Positions 1-8,302 are shown, numbered from the stretch's first letter. The stretch: DNA of 64,000 nt from Anaerolineae bacterium (GCA_013177815.1 JABLXM010000003.1:1-64000), one strand, 5' to 3'. Numbers and translations: made by a program. The notes: generated by a model not told the origin, from the sequence alone.

Positions 1-2060
1 GTAGCATTAGAATGGCGTAAGGCATTGGTCAGTCCTTCCTGTACGATTCTAAAAAGGGTGGTTTCCACTGGTCGAGCGAATCTTTCTTCAAGGATGTTTT
101 CCTCAAGGTGAAACTCCACACCTTGATGTTTCAAACGTTGTTCTCCATACCACTCGATAGCTGGAATAAGGCCAAAGTCGTCCAGGTGCGAAGGTCTTAA
201 GTCGGATATCAATCGGTGGACATTATCCAGCATCTCTTCAGTAATTGATTTTAGATTCTGGATATGCGGCTCAATGCCTTCAATGGCATTTTTGGAAGCA
301 AGCCCGATTGTATCCAGACCCAGCAGAAGAGCAGTTAAACTCTGGCTTGTTTCATCATGCAGTTCGCGCGAAATACGCATGCGCTCTTCTTCCTGGGCTC
401 CAATCACCTTGTGGAGTAAATCTGCCCGGTTGCGTTCTTCTAACCTGAGGGCTGTGTAGAGTTGTGCATTGGAAATCGCCAGTGCTGAGCTATTCACAAT
501 TCCCTTGAGAAGAGTAAAATTTTCACCTTTCTCAAGAATGTTTTCATTTAGAAAGAGATCCAACCGCCCAATCAGTTTTCCTTCTTGAAGTAAATTTACA
601 CAAGTCAGATATCTAGCGTTAAGTTCCTTCCTTATATCCTGGGATAACACAGCGGGATGGTCCTGCAAATCGATTATAAAATAGTGTTCATTCGCATGAC
701 ATGCTATTGCCTTCAATTCAGATGTTGAGAGGATGATGAAATTATCCTTTTCCTTGAGGGGATTTTTAATATTACTGGCATGGGATATTCTATTTCCTGG
801 TGGATGGTACACAGTTACCATGGCTATCAGTGCATTCATTCCTAGGCAGGCTTCATCGCATACCGCTTGCAGGACGTTATCCAAATCCAATGTAGTATTT
901 AGGCGGTCGGTGATGCGAACCAATGCCTCGGCTCGATCCTTTTGATCCTGAATCTGGATCTTTGCAAGCTTTTGTTCCTTTTCTCGCTGCTGTAACGTCC
1001 CAGCCATGTCATCAAAGGCGATGGCCAATTTGTCCAGCTCGCCCTGTCTGTATTGCCAATTCGTCCTGGCCCCCAGGTCGCCTGAACTCAGTTTTTGGGT
1101 CACATTGACCAACCGATTGACTTGGTCGAGGAAGAAAAATTTTGTTCCAAACCAAGCGGTTACCAATGCTAGGATCGCTCCGATTGCCAGCGCAAGTAGA
1201 TTGCGCTTCAGTACCATATTAGATTCTGCGAATACGGAATCTATTGGAATGCTGATAACCACATAAATATCGGAATTTTTACCGGCTGTAAGTGGAGTAA
1301 AAGAGAACATGCGTTTTATACCATTGGCATCCAAATCCTGCGTCTGCCCTGTTTTCTTCTCGAAGACCTGGCTAGTGATATTCTTCTCAACCATTTTTTG
1401 CCCGATCTCAAAATCACCTTTTGGATAGGAGGCAAGAATGGTGCCGTTCTTATCAATAACACGCAGCCGGGAATCGGCAGGGAGGGTGGAAGCATTCATA
1501 AAGGAAGCAAGCCAACGAAGGTCAAGGTTGGCAAAAACAATTCCTTGCTGCTCTCCTGCCGCTGAAATGACCGGGTAGGCTAACGTGATCATGGCTTCGG
1601 AATTGATATCCGATATGGTGTATTCGCTAATGGCAAAATCCCGGTGCGTCACCGCCTGCTGGAAATAATCTTCCTGGAAAATATTGTAAGGTTGTCGTTG
1701 TGGTAAAGTCATGCAAAAGATCTCTCCATCCATGTCAGCCGCACCAAAATTAGCATAAAGCGGGTGCTGCATCAATACGTTGGAAAGAAAAAACAGGCAA
1801 GCAGGCCCGTCCTGACTTTGAACAGCAGGTACCTGTGCCAAGGTGATCAATATATCGCGGGCCGCATCGATCAATTGATCCTGGTTGCTGGCTGCCAGAC
1901 CAGTCAGCCGAAGGGCATTTTCTTGAGTTTCCTGGATCACACGGTTTCGGGATTCTGAAGCTGTAAAGAACATCAATGCAAAGGCTGGAACCAGAGCTAG
2001 TACCAGCAGGGCTACCACCCTCACCCGCAGGCTCCTAAATTTGGATTTTGTCCGTTTCAT
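1..2060 (-). CDS. Sensor histidine kinase, NarL/HPK7 type (C-terminus beyond window)
   Basis: Read on the minus strand, an uninterrupted frame runs from an ATG at 2060 to the left edge, giving about 686 residues without the C-terminus. In order it shows an N-terminal membrane segment (about 10-32), an extracytoplasmic Cache-like sensor region, a second membrane segment (about 285-305), a HAMP linker (about 305-358), a GAF-like region (about 375-535) and a HisKA_3 dimerisation domain with the motif RELHDE, phospho-acceptor His about 568. The ATPase N-box, EGLTNALRHSNA, lies near residue 679, just before the edge. This type autophosphorylates and normally signals to a LuxR/NarL-type response regulator. 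None is in the window, so the partner is probably to the left. A CAGGAG lies about 15 nt before the ATG, rather far for a ribosome site. Confidence 0.9.
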   Translation of the reverse strand, partial: MKRTKSKFRSLRVRVVALLVLALVPAFALMFFTASESRNRVIQETQENALRLTGLAASNQDQLIDAARDILITLAQVPAVQSQDGPACLFFLSNVLMQHPLYANFGAADMDGEIFCMTLPQRQPYNIFQEDYFQQAVTHRDFAISEYTISDINSEAMITLAYPVISAAGEQQGIVFANLDLRWLASFMNASTLPADSRLRVIDKNGTILASYPKGDFEIGQKMVEKNITSQVFEKKTGQTQDLDANGIKRMFSFTPLTAGKNSDIYVVISIPIDSVFAESNMVLKRNLLALAIGAILALVTAWFGTKFFFLDQVNRLVNVTQKLSSGDLGARTNWQYRQGELDKLAIAFDDMAGTLQQREKEQKLAKIQIQDQKDRAEALVRITDRLNTTLDLDNVLQAVCDEACLGMNALIAMVTVYHPPGNRISHASNIKNPLKEKDNFIILSTSELKAIACHANEHYFIIDLQDHPAVLSQDIRKELNARYLTCVNLLQEGKLIGRLDLFLNENILEKGENFTLLKGIVNSSALAISNAQLYTALRLEERNRADLLHKVIGAQEEERMRISRELHDETSQSLTALLLGLDTIGLASKNAIEGIEPHIQNLKSITEEMLDNVHRLISDLRPSHLDDFGLIPAIEWYGEQRLKHQGVEFHLEENILEERFARPVETTLFRIVQEGLTNALRHSNA

Positions 2061-2668
2061 GATCTTGGGAAAAAACTCCTGAAGGCTGATGCATGCTTGT
2101 CCTCTTCGATGAAGAGAAGGGAAGAATTCTCGCTCCACTTATGGATATTTTTTTATAATTGGAGTATACATCCAAAACCATACCACCTACATTTTACAAA
2201 TGAAGTTCTAATCTAATGCTTTTTCTTCTCAATTCCTGAATGTCAATTTGCTTATTAAAATTGCAATTGTACGTAAAACCTCTAATTCAAGAATTGTTAA
2301 AAAAGGGCTTTGTAAAAAACGACCCTAAAATTTACAAAGCTACACTGCCTTTGAAAACGAATCTTCGGAGTCCCCCTAGGATCACCCCCTTTCACTTTGT
2401 ACAATAAGACCAAGTAATCAACACAGATTAATCGTCGCTGAAATCGTTTGGACTTTCTTATTATCGTTGGAGCGACTTGCCAGTAATTTTTGGCAGGTCG
2501 TTTTGTTTTCCAGAGCAGGGAGGAGGTGGTCGAGGAAATTATCAATGGAAAGATGAAAAACATACGCCAGCCACGCCAGGCCCTTAAACAGTTGGCATGG
2601 TTGGCGGGACTCAATCACTCATACTGAAAGGAAAATGAATAGAAGAAGGAAATACACAATTTACGAAT
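2061..2668. other. Gene-poor interval upstream of a decayed element
   Basis: About 600 bp with no convincing gene. The stretch 2140-2300 is strongly AT-rich and probably includes the promoter of the leftward sensor kinase. From about 2300 the sequence looks like degraded element DNA. One rightward frame ending at a stop near 2624 reads plausibly as the last 35 residues of a protein, but has no start or recognisable family. A terminator-like hairpin lies at 2473-2509. Confidence 0.5.
2473..2509 (+). terminator. Rho-independent terminator-like hairpin
   Basis: CGACTTGCCA (2473-2482) pairs with TGGCAGGTCG (2491-2500) with one G-T wobble across an 8-nt loop, followed by TTTTGTTTT. The structure and T tract fit an intrinsic terminator on the plus strand. 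No intact rightward gene lies upstream, so it may be left from a lost gene of the decayed element. Confidence 0.6.
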
Positions 2669-2902
2669 TTGCTCACCGGCGAGGAGATCGCCAAAATTCT
2701 GCATGTTTCGCGTGCGTACGCCTATCAACTCATGCGCCAAAGGATCATTCCAACGGTCAAGATCGGACGCAGTGTAAGGGTGCGGCCGGCAGATCTGGAG
2801 GAATTCATCGCCAGGAATTTAGGGCAAAACAGCCTAATTGCTGGACGCAATAGACAGAACTTATGTTCCATTTCTGAGAAAAGATGCTACAATGGTTTGT
2901 AA
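2669..2902 (+). CDS. Excisionase-like helix-turn-helix DNA-binding protein
   Basis: The 77-residue frame contains a clear excisionase-family (HTH_17/MerR-like) domain at about residues 2-52: TGEEIAKILHVSRAYAYQLM followed by a wing with KIGRSVRV and a DLEEFI helix. Such small proteins direct excision or regulate integrase genes, or act as plain DNA-binding regulators. The start is doubtful. The frame opens only with TTG at 2669 and has no ribosome site, whereas an ATG at 2635 with AAGGAAA just before it lies in another frame, so a frameshift near 2640-2668 may have removed the original N-terminus. The integrase remnant follows about 70 bp downstream. The 25 residues after the domain look non-native. 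Confidence 0.55.
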   Translation: MLTGEEIAKILHVSRAYAYQLMRQRIIPTVKIGRSVRVRPADLEEFIARNLGQNSLIAGRNRQNLCSISEKRCYNGL

Positions 2903-2975
2903 CAACCGCACCTTAATAAACGAATATCGAGAAAAACATGGATTGCTGCCAGATGTTTCGCAACAGGAGGAAACA

Positions 2976-3466
2976 ATGAATCAGCAATCAGAAAAAGCAA
3001 AACCAGGCACCGTGGGCACAACGAGGGAAGCATCCGTCCGACTCCGAACGGAACCTGGCGGGCTTGGGTGACTTTGAAATCCGGGAAGCGGATCAGCAAG
3101 ACGCTTCCCACCAAATCCGAAGCCCGTGACTGGTTGCAACAGAAGATGACGGAAGCGAAAGAAGCGCTCGATGCGGAGCGGACACTTGGAGAATACATGC
3201 TGGGATGGTTTGAGAATCATTCCTCGCAGTTGAAAGAATCCACCCGCTGCGATGCTGCTTCGATCATGCTCAACCATGGCATTCCGCTTCTGACGGTCTC
3301 CTACATCCCCGGGCACTCACAACCATCAACCACGCTGAACATGTATGGTCATCAGTTTAGCACCATGGAGCTGCAAGCTGCCTGTCTGGTGGACGACATC
3401 TTCGCCAAGGCTCAACCCAGTCCGCTGCCTGCGAAGTTTCTCTCAGTGTCGAATCTTAAAATATGA
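2976..3466 (+). pseudogene. Tyrosine-recombinase (integrase) remnant, frameshifted and internally deleted
   Basis: An ATG at 2976 follows an excellent AGGAGG. That frame closes at about 3070, while the integrase arm-binding sequence EGSIRPTPNGTWRAWVTL continues in the next frame, so a frameshift lies near 3000-3020. The second frame then reads KSGKRISKTLPTKSEARDWL and LGEYMLGWF, typical of the N-terminal and core-binding domains. It jumps directly into the C-terminal catalytic signature MLNHGIPLLTVSYIPGHSQ ... TTLNMYGH. The intervening catalytic domain with the first Arg and HxxR is absent (roughly 200 residues lost). The protein cannot be an active recombinase. It lies 150 bp from the 3' end of the tRNA-Arg gene, the usual place for an integrase of a tRNA-targeted element. 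Confidence 0.8.
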
Positions 3467-3532
3467 TTTTCAAATCTTAAGAAAAGTTGAGAGAAATTCA
3501 AAAAGTTTTGCACGTTTTTTTGTCAAAATATA

Positions 3533-3574
3533 GCAATCGGACGGCATAAACCACTATATATGCCGTCCGATTGC
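3533..3574. repeat. Perfect 16-bp inverted repeat
   Basis: GCAATCGGACGGCATA (3533-3548) is the exact reverse complement of 3559-3574, with a 10-nt loop. It lies between the integrase remnant and the 3' end of tRNA-Arg. There is no T tract on either side, so it is not a classical terminator. It could be an element-end structure or a recombinase or regulator site. Confidence 0.75.
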
Positions 3575-3616
3575 CTCTAAACCCCTATATATAGTACCCT
3601 AACGGGCATCTGCGAA

Positions 3617-3689
3617 CGCCCCCGGCGGGACTCGAACCCACAACCTACTGATTCGAAGTCAGGCGCTCTATCCATTGAGCTACGAGGGC
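3617..3689 (-). tRNA. tRNA-Arg (anticodon TCG)
   Basis: A full cloverleaf of 73 nt without encoded CCA: acceptor stem GCCCTCG/CGGGGGC with one T-G pair, D stem GCTC/GAGC, anticodon stem CCTGA/TCAGT around loop CTTCGAA (anticodon TCG), T stem GTGGG/CCCGC and loop TTCGAGT. The base of the anticodon stem (27-43) is a C-U mismatch. The 3' end faces the integrase pseudogene, as expected for a tRNA that once served as an attachment site. Confidence 0.95.
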
Positions 3690-3697
3690 ATAGCGCG

Positions 3698-3725
3698 ATT
3701 ATACCTTACTTTGCGCGCCGGTTAA
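3698..3725 (-). promoter_or_regulatory. Probable promoter of tRNA-Arg
   Basis: Read on the minus strand: TTAACC, 16 nt, then a consensus TATAAT (3698-3703), which ends 8 nt before the mature tRNA 5' end. The -35 region lies inside the loop of the hairpin that ends the upstream response-regulator gene, so terminator and promoter are interleaved. Confidence 0.6.
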
Positions 3726-3744
3726 GGTTGCGCCCAACCGGCGC
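3715..3744 (-). terminator. Hairpin at the end of the response-regulator gene
   Basis: GCGCCGGTT (3715-3723) pairs perfectly with AACCGGCGC (3736-3744) around a 12-nt loop, starting one base after the stop codon of the response-regulator gene. There is no strong T tract after it on the minus strand, so termination may be partial or protein-assisted. Confidence 0.6.
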
Positions 3745-3745
3745 A

Positions 3746-4498
3746 TCACCCTTCCGTCTGCAACTGGTACCCAAGGCGGTCGATATTGACGATCAGGTCG
3801 TGTTGCGGGGCGATCTTCTCGAACTTGCGCCGCAACAGGTAAGCCAGGTACTTGATGCGCTTGCGGGCATCTTCGCTATCTTCACCCCAGATCGACTCTG
3901 CGATGGTCTGGTAGGTAACGATCGAGGGGGCGTGTTTTGCCAGGATCGACAGGACGGCGAACTCTTTGGAGGTCAGGCGAATCGATTGCCCGCCCAGGCA
4001 AACCTCGCGGGTCATCAAATCCACTGTCAGGTCAACCGCCGGAAAGACCAGTTTGCTCACTTCTCGCACCTTGCGGGCACGGCGCAACACGCTCTTGACC
4101 CGTTCGACGACTTCTTCGTTGTGGAAGGGTTTCGTGATGTAATCATCGACCCCCCGCTGCAATCCGTTCACGACATCCTCTTTGGTATTTTGAGCCGAGA
4201 CGACGATGACCGGCACATCACTCATCTGTCGCATGTACTGCAACGTTTCCCAGCCATCCATTTCAGGCATCATGATATCCAGCATGACGAGATCCGGGGC
4301 AAAAGACGACAATTTTTTGATGGCTTCTTCGCCGTTCATGGCGCTCAACACGTTGAAGCCAGCCATGCGGAGGATGGCTTTGATCAATAAAACGGTTTCC
4401 GCCTCATCATCCACCACCAACACGCTCGAGTGGTTCTTCTCTTCCAGGTTATCCAGATCGACCCCCACGTTCGCTGTCGGGATATTGTTTGTTTCCAT
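3746..4498 (-). CDS. OmpR/PhoB-family response regulator
   Basis: A 250-residue transcription regulator. The receiver domain (about 25-140) has the acidic pair D30/D31, phospho-acceptor D74 in MLDIMMPEMDG, S101 and K123 in YITKPF. The C-terminal winged helix (about 155-250) has RLTSKEFAVL and the WGEDSEDARKRIKYLAYLLR recognition region. I chose the ATG at 4498 because AAAGGA lies 8 nt before it; an in-frame ATG 14 codons upstream has no such site. About 25 unstructured residues precede the receiver. No histidine kinase is adjacent, and the NarL-type kinase at the left edge is of the wrong class to be its natural partner, so this is an orphan within the window. Confidence 0.93.
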   Translation of the reverse strand: METNNIPTANVGVDLDNLEEKNHSSVLVVDDEAETVLLIKAILRMAGFNVLSAMNGEEAIKKLSSFAPDLVMLDIMMPEMDGWETLQYMRQMSDVPVIVVSAQNTKEDVVNGLQRGVDDYITKPFHNEEVVERVKSVLRRARKVREVSKLVFPAVDLTVDLMTREVCLGGQSIRLTSKEFAVLSILAKHAPSIVTYQTIAESIWGEDSEDARKRIKYLAYLLRRKFEKIAPQHDLIVNIDRLGYQLQTEG

Positions 4499-4628
4499 AA
4501 CATCATTCCTTTCGGGTCGCAGCAATCGCATGCGTGACATAGACCTGATTCAAGTACTTATTATCAATTTGGTATATTATTTCGACTTCCTTATTACCGA
4601 AGAAAATACAATATCATAACCAATTTCT

Positions 4629-4657
4629 ATTTTAGATTATTGAGAAAACAAAGTCAA
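4629..4657 (-). promoter_or_regulatory. Promoter of the response-regulator gene
   Basis: Minus strand TTGACT (4652-4657), 17-nt spacer, TAAAAT (4629-4634), close to the housekeeping consensus. It predicts a leader of about 120 nt before the ATG at 4498. The rest of the 304-bp gap between this gene and the exporter operon (4499-4802) is AT-rich and holds no gene that I can support. Confidence 0.65.
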
Positions 4658-4802
4658 TAATAATTGCTTACGTATTTCTGACAATTTACATATGGGGGAT
4701 ATGCGGATGTAAGCGCGGAAAGGGAGCGCAATCATCTACACTCCCCCCACATTCATCCCAAACCAGTGGGGAACATCTGGGGTTAAGTAATAATGCCAGA
4801 CA

Positions 4803-6038
4803 TCACGAACCGGGCGCGATGAATGCTCGCAGGAAGCGCTTGACGCTCACCTGCTGCCCGGTCAACAGCACCTGGGCGCGGAAGAGTCGGCTGACGCCGC
4901 GAACGACCCACCAGCACGCCAGCAGCAGCAACCCCAGCGCCGATATCATTTGCCACGCCGGCACGGCTGCATTGGCAGCAAGCCGCGCCGCCATCGCCAC
5001 CGGTGAGGTCAACGGGAACAAACTCAGGGCGGTCGATAGCGTGCCGTTGGGCTGGGTCAAGAGCGAACCGCTGAAGATCAACGGGACAGTCATGGGCATC
5101 ACGACCAGCATCGTCAGTTGCGACGCCTCCTTGATGCTGGACACCAACGCCCCGATCCCCGCCATCAGACTTGCGTACAGGAAATAACCGATCACAAAGA
5201 ACAACACAACCCACAAGATGATAGCTGGCGAGAGTTGCGCCGGGAGTTGGATATCGAAGGAACGCCCCGAAAGTTGCAGCAAGCTCCAACCGACCACCGC
5301 CCAAATCACCGTTTGCAGCAACCCCGCCAACCCGAGTGCTGCCATCTTCCCGCCCAGCAATTCGAGTGGACGCACCGATGACATCAGGATCTCCATCATG
5401 CGATTTTCTTTCTCTTTGGCGACGCTGCTCAACATCAATGATGCCGAAGTCAGAATGACCATGAAGAGCAGCATAGCAACGGCGTAAGGGATGAGGTAGG
5501 TCAGAGGACTTTCCAAATCGCGCGCAGTATCCTCGGTGAGGGTCGTTTTTTCCAGCACCAGAGGATTATTCAACCGCTCAGCCATCTCGGTGTTCTCACC
5601 AACCAAGTTATACCGGATGACCTCATTCAACAATCCGGAAGAACCCAGACCACTGATCGGGTTGTACTCCTGTTGGATGATGGTTACTCGACCGGATTGC
5701 ATGAAATCTGCCGGCAACCGGTAATATAGTCCCACTTCTCCTGCCTTCAAAGCCGCCTCTGCCTGTTCATCACTCGCGAAGGGCAGCAATTCATCTTCGA
5801 TACCCGCAGGAACGCGATCAATGATCCCAGCATGATCAACATAACCTTCTGGCAGCGCTTCTTCTTTTGGCGTAAATACCTGCTCGATATCGAAACCGGT
5901 TTGTTCGCGCTGCAAAAGCGACACGCCATAATAAATTCCAAAACTGATGATGGGCAAGATGACGACAGCGAAAACGAAGGAAAAACGAGAGACGACCGTG
6001 ATCAGCTCCTGTTTGAAGACCAACCAGGTATGTTTCAT
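4803..6038 (-). CDS. ABC-2 type exporter permease (second)
   Basis: A 411-residue NatB-like permease: one N-terminal membrane segment (about 13-37), a large extracytoplasmic domain, then a cluster of five or six membrane segments from about residue 190, with the family motif VAKEKENRMMEILMSSVRP between the first two. The ATG at 6038 overlaps the stop of the preceding permease by 4 nt (ATGA). A longer in-frame extension to 6194 lies entirely within that upstream gene and is rejected. It should form a heterodimeric channel with the neighbouring permease, driven by the ATPase encoded first in the operon. Both permeases share a GYVDH(A/S)G motif early in the external domain. The substrate cannot be inferred; Na+ or drug export is typical of the family. 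Confidence 0.88.
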   Translation of the reverse strand: MKHTWLVFKQELITVVSRFSFVFAVVILPIISFGIYYGVSLLQREQTGFDIEQVFTPKEEALPEGYVDHAGIIDRVPAGIEDELLPFASDEQAEAALKAGEVGLYYRLPADFMQSGRVTIIQQEYNPISGLGSSGLLNEVIRYNLVGENTEMAERLNNPLVLEKTTLTEDTARDLESPLTYLIPYAVAMLLFMVILTSASLMLSSVAKEKENRMMEILMSSVRPLELLGGKMAALGLAGLLQTVIWAVVGWSLLQLSGRSFDIQLPAQLSPAIILWVVLFFVIGYFLYASLMAGIGALVSSIKEASQLTMLVVMPMTVPLIFSGSLLTQPNGTLSTALSLFPLTSPVAMAARLAANAAVPAWQMISALGLLLLACWWVVRGVSRLFRAQVLLTGQQVSVKRFLRAFIAPGS

Positions 6039-7255
6039 GCGACTGCCCCCCCACGCTTGGAACGGATGAACAATTCCTTCAGACGCAGGCGTTTCCCATA
6101 CCGCAGCATGCCTATTCGGAACACCCGCGAAGCCAGCCACAAGACCCCCAAAGCGCTGGTTACCAACAACACCAGACTGAGTGCGATCTGCCACGCAGGG
6201 ATCACAGTAATGGCGGCGCGCAATGGCAACATGGTAGGCGCCGTCAATGGAAACAGGCTCAATCCAACCGCCACGGTAGAGTTAGGGTTCGCAAGGATGG
6301 CGCTGCTGAACCAGTAGGGTATAAAGATCGGCAGCGTGAACATACTGGCGATCTGTTGGGCTTCACGGCTATCCGTAGCCGTGGCGCCGGCAATCGCCAT
6401 CAAGCCCGCCACCAGCACGAAAGCAGGCAGTAACAACGCCAGCATCAACCAAACAAAGCCCATGTCGATCGTCAACCCGGCGACCGGCGGCATGACCGTT
6501 GCCAGCACGGTTAGCGCCAGCAGCGGGAAGCCGATCCATAGCACCAACTGGGTCAGACCGACCGCAATATCCCCCATGATCTTGCCCGTCATCAGTTGCA
6601 TCGGCGAGACCGAAGTAACCACGATCTCCATGGTGCGGTTTTCCTTCTCCTCCACCAACGCCTGAACCAGATAGCCGCCGCTGGTGTTGACCGCAATGAT
6701 GAACAAGACCCCCACCGCCATCGGGATGATCATGTTCAAGAGCTGGTTGGAAGCCGTCTGCCGATCCGTTTCCAGCGCGCGCATCTCGACCAGCGGTTGA
6801 CGATACAGCCGTTCGTCCAGCGGCGCAGGGTACTGTGAAGCCAGGTTGTAGCGCAGGAAGTCTTCGAAATCCGAGACCACATTATCACCGGGCTGTTTTT
6901 CTGCCACCAACGCCACCCGCCCGGTTCGCATATAATCCAGCGCGACGACGAAGTACGCTTGAATATCTCCCGTCACAAGCGCCTCTCGCGCCGTATTCTC
7001 GTTTGGGTATGATGAAATCTGCAAAGAAGATCCGAACGAATCATCGCTGTCCGATCGTTGTTGCGCCCTCATGAGAACGCCGCTGTGGTCTACGTACCCG
7101 ATGGGTGTGCGGTCATTCTGGACCGCTACCGCTATCACGACCAGCACTGACATCACCACGACAAAGATGGGAACGCTCAAAAGCGCCATCAAGAAGCGCT
7201 TGCGCAGGACGTGGCGCGTATACTCGTGCCGGAATATCAACCACAATTTTTTCAT
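6035..7255 (-). CDS. ABC-2 type exporter permease (first)
   Basis: A 406-residue NatB-like permease with the same plan as its downstream neighbour: an N-terminal membrane segment (about 20-45) after a basic start, a large external domain beginning GYVDHSGV, a membrane block from about 180 on, and the motif LVEEKENRTMEIVVTSVSP. It starts at 7255 with an ATG that overlaps the ATPase stop by 4 nt and ends overlapping the next permease by 4 nt, so the three genes are translationally coupled. The two permeases are diverged paralogues and probably assemble as a heterodimer. Confidence 0.88.
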   Translation of the reverse strand: MKKLWLIFRHEYTRHVLRKRFLMALLSVPIFVVVMSVLVVIAVAVQNDRTPIGYVDHSGVLMRAQQRSDSDDSFGSSLQISSYPNENTAREALVTGDIQAYFVVALDYMRTGRVALVAEKQPGDNVVSDFEDFLRYNLASQYPAPLDERLYRQPLVEMRALETDRQTASNQLLNMIIPMAVGVLFIIAVNTSGGYLVQALVEEKENRTMEIVVTSVSPMQLMTGKIMGDIAVGLTQLVLWIGFPLLALTVLATVMPPVAGLTIDMGFVWLMLALLLPAFVLVAGLMAIAGATATDSREAQQIASMFTLPIFIPYWFSSAILANPNSTVAVGLSLFPLTAPTMLPLRAAITVIPAWQIALSLVLLVTSALGVLWLASRVFRIGMLRYGKRLRLKELFIRSKRGGAVA

Positions 7256-8157
7256 GCCCGCCCCGTTTTACCCTGCACGACATCAATGAAGATCTCATCC
7301 AGCGTCGGCAAGGCGGTCTCGAATTTCTCCATCGTCAAACCAGATGACAAAAGCTCGCCTAGTACATCATTGGGTCGCACGCCTTCCGCTAGAGATAGTT
7401 TATAGTCTCCATTTTGGGGAACGATTTCGGTGATCCCATTGATCACGGCAGGTAGTGGCTCCAGGGTGCGCACGATCACTTCCGGGCTGGCGTATCGCCG
7501 GCGGATTTCGTTAAGTTCACCGTATAACATCGTGCGCCCACGATCGATCAAGACTAGGCGATCACACAATTCCTCAACCTGGTTCATCTGGTGGGTGCAC
7601 ATCACGATCGTAGCACCTTTGTTGCGCTCCTCACGCAACATATCCTTGACCATTTGGGTGTTAATGGGATCGAGCGCCGAGAATGGTTCATCGATGATGA
7701 TCAATTCCGGCTGGTGAATGATCGTCACGATCAATTGCGCTTTCTGTTGCATGCCCTTAGAGAGTTCTTTGACCTTCTTCTTACGGTGGTCCACCAAGTC
7801 AAATTTTTCCAACAAAGGTTCCAATCGTTGGCGGATTTGCGGACGCGTCAAACCCTTGAGGCTCGCCAGGTAAGTCAGGCAGCGTTCAAGCGGTATCTCC
7901 TGATAAAGCCCCCGCTCCTCCGGGAGGTAACCGATACGGTCCTTCTTCGCTTCGGTCATCTCACCACCCAGGATGGCGACCGTTCCGCTATCCGGCTTGA
8001 ATATATCCAGGATCAAACGGATGGCAGTCGTCTTACCGGCACCGTTCGGTCCGAGCAAACCAAAGAGCTCACCCTGCGCGACCTCGAATGAGACGTCATC
8101 AACCGCCCGTGTTTCGCCGAAGGTCTTGCTGATATGATCCACAACAATGGTATTCAT
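7252..8157 (-). CDS. ABC transporter ATPase (NatA-like)
   Basis: A 301-residue ATP-binding subunit: Walker A GPNGAGKTT at 36-44, Q-loop region GYLPEERGLY, signature LSKGMQQK, Walker B LIIIDEPFSALDP and switch His in CTHQMNQ. After about residue 215 it carries the DUF4162-type C-terminal extension common in NatA-like exporters, ending LDEIFIDVV. It is the first gene of a leftward three-gene operon with two ABC-2 permeases. An AGGA lies 11-12 nt before the ATG. The upstream region (8158-8302) is shared with the divergent UroD-like gene. Confidence 0.93.
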   Translation of the reverse strand: MNTIVVDHISKTFGETRAVDDVSFEVAQGELFGLLGPNGAGKTTAIRLILDIFKPDSGTVAILGGEMTEAKKDRIGYLPEERGLYQEIPLERCLTYLASLKGLTRPQIRQRLEPLLEKFDLVDHRKKKVKELSKGMQQKAQLIVTIIHQPELIIIDEPFSALDPINTQMVKDMLREERNKGATIVMCTHQMNQVEELCDRLVLIDRGRTMLYGELNEIRRRYASPEVIVRTLEPLPAVINGITEIVPQNGDYKLSLAEGVRPNDVLGELLSSGLTMEKFETALPTLDEIFIDVVQGKTGRA

Positions 8158-8210
8158 GCCTGATGGTCATCCTTTTCTACGGTCTTGCCATACCGTCATT
8201 ATAACAAAGG

Positions 8211-8228
8211 GCATGCGCATGCTATAAT
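8211..8228 (+). promoter_or_regulatory. Palindrome abutting a consensus -10 box
   Basis: GCATGCGCATGC (8211-8222) is a perfect 12-bp palindrome immediately followed by TATAAT (8223-8228). The -35 region is weak. The palindrome would lie in the spacer of the promoter for the UroD-like gene at 8303, a good position for an operator. It may equally be chance GC-rich symmetry. Confidence 0.5.
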
Positions 8229-8302
8229 CTTAAGCCGATCAGTTGATCCCCCATCCCATATTTTCTGGATACTCGCAACCGCGCGAGCAGAAAGGAGCCA
8301 AT

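Noticed and set aside
2297-2614. Leftward frame of 105 codons in the decayed region
   Set aside because: No ribosome site, no family resemblance, and it covers a plus-strand terminator hairpin.
6039-6194. N-terminal extension of the second ABC-2 permease
   Set aside because: It lies in the coding sequence of the upstream permease; the ATGA overlap gives a proper membrane-segment start at 6038.
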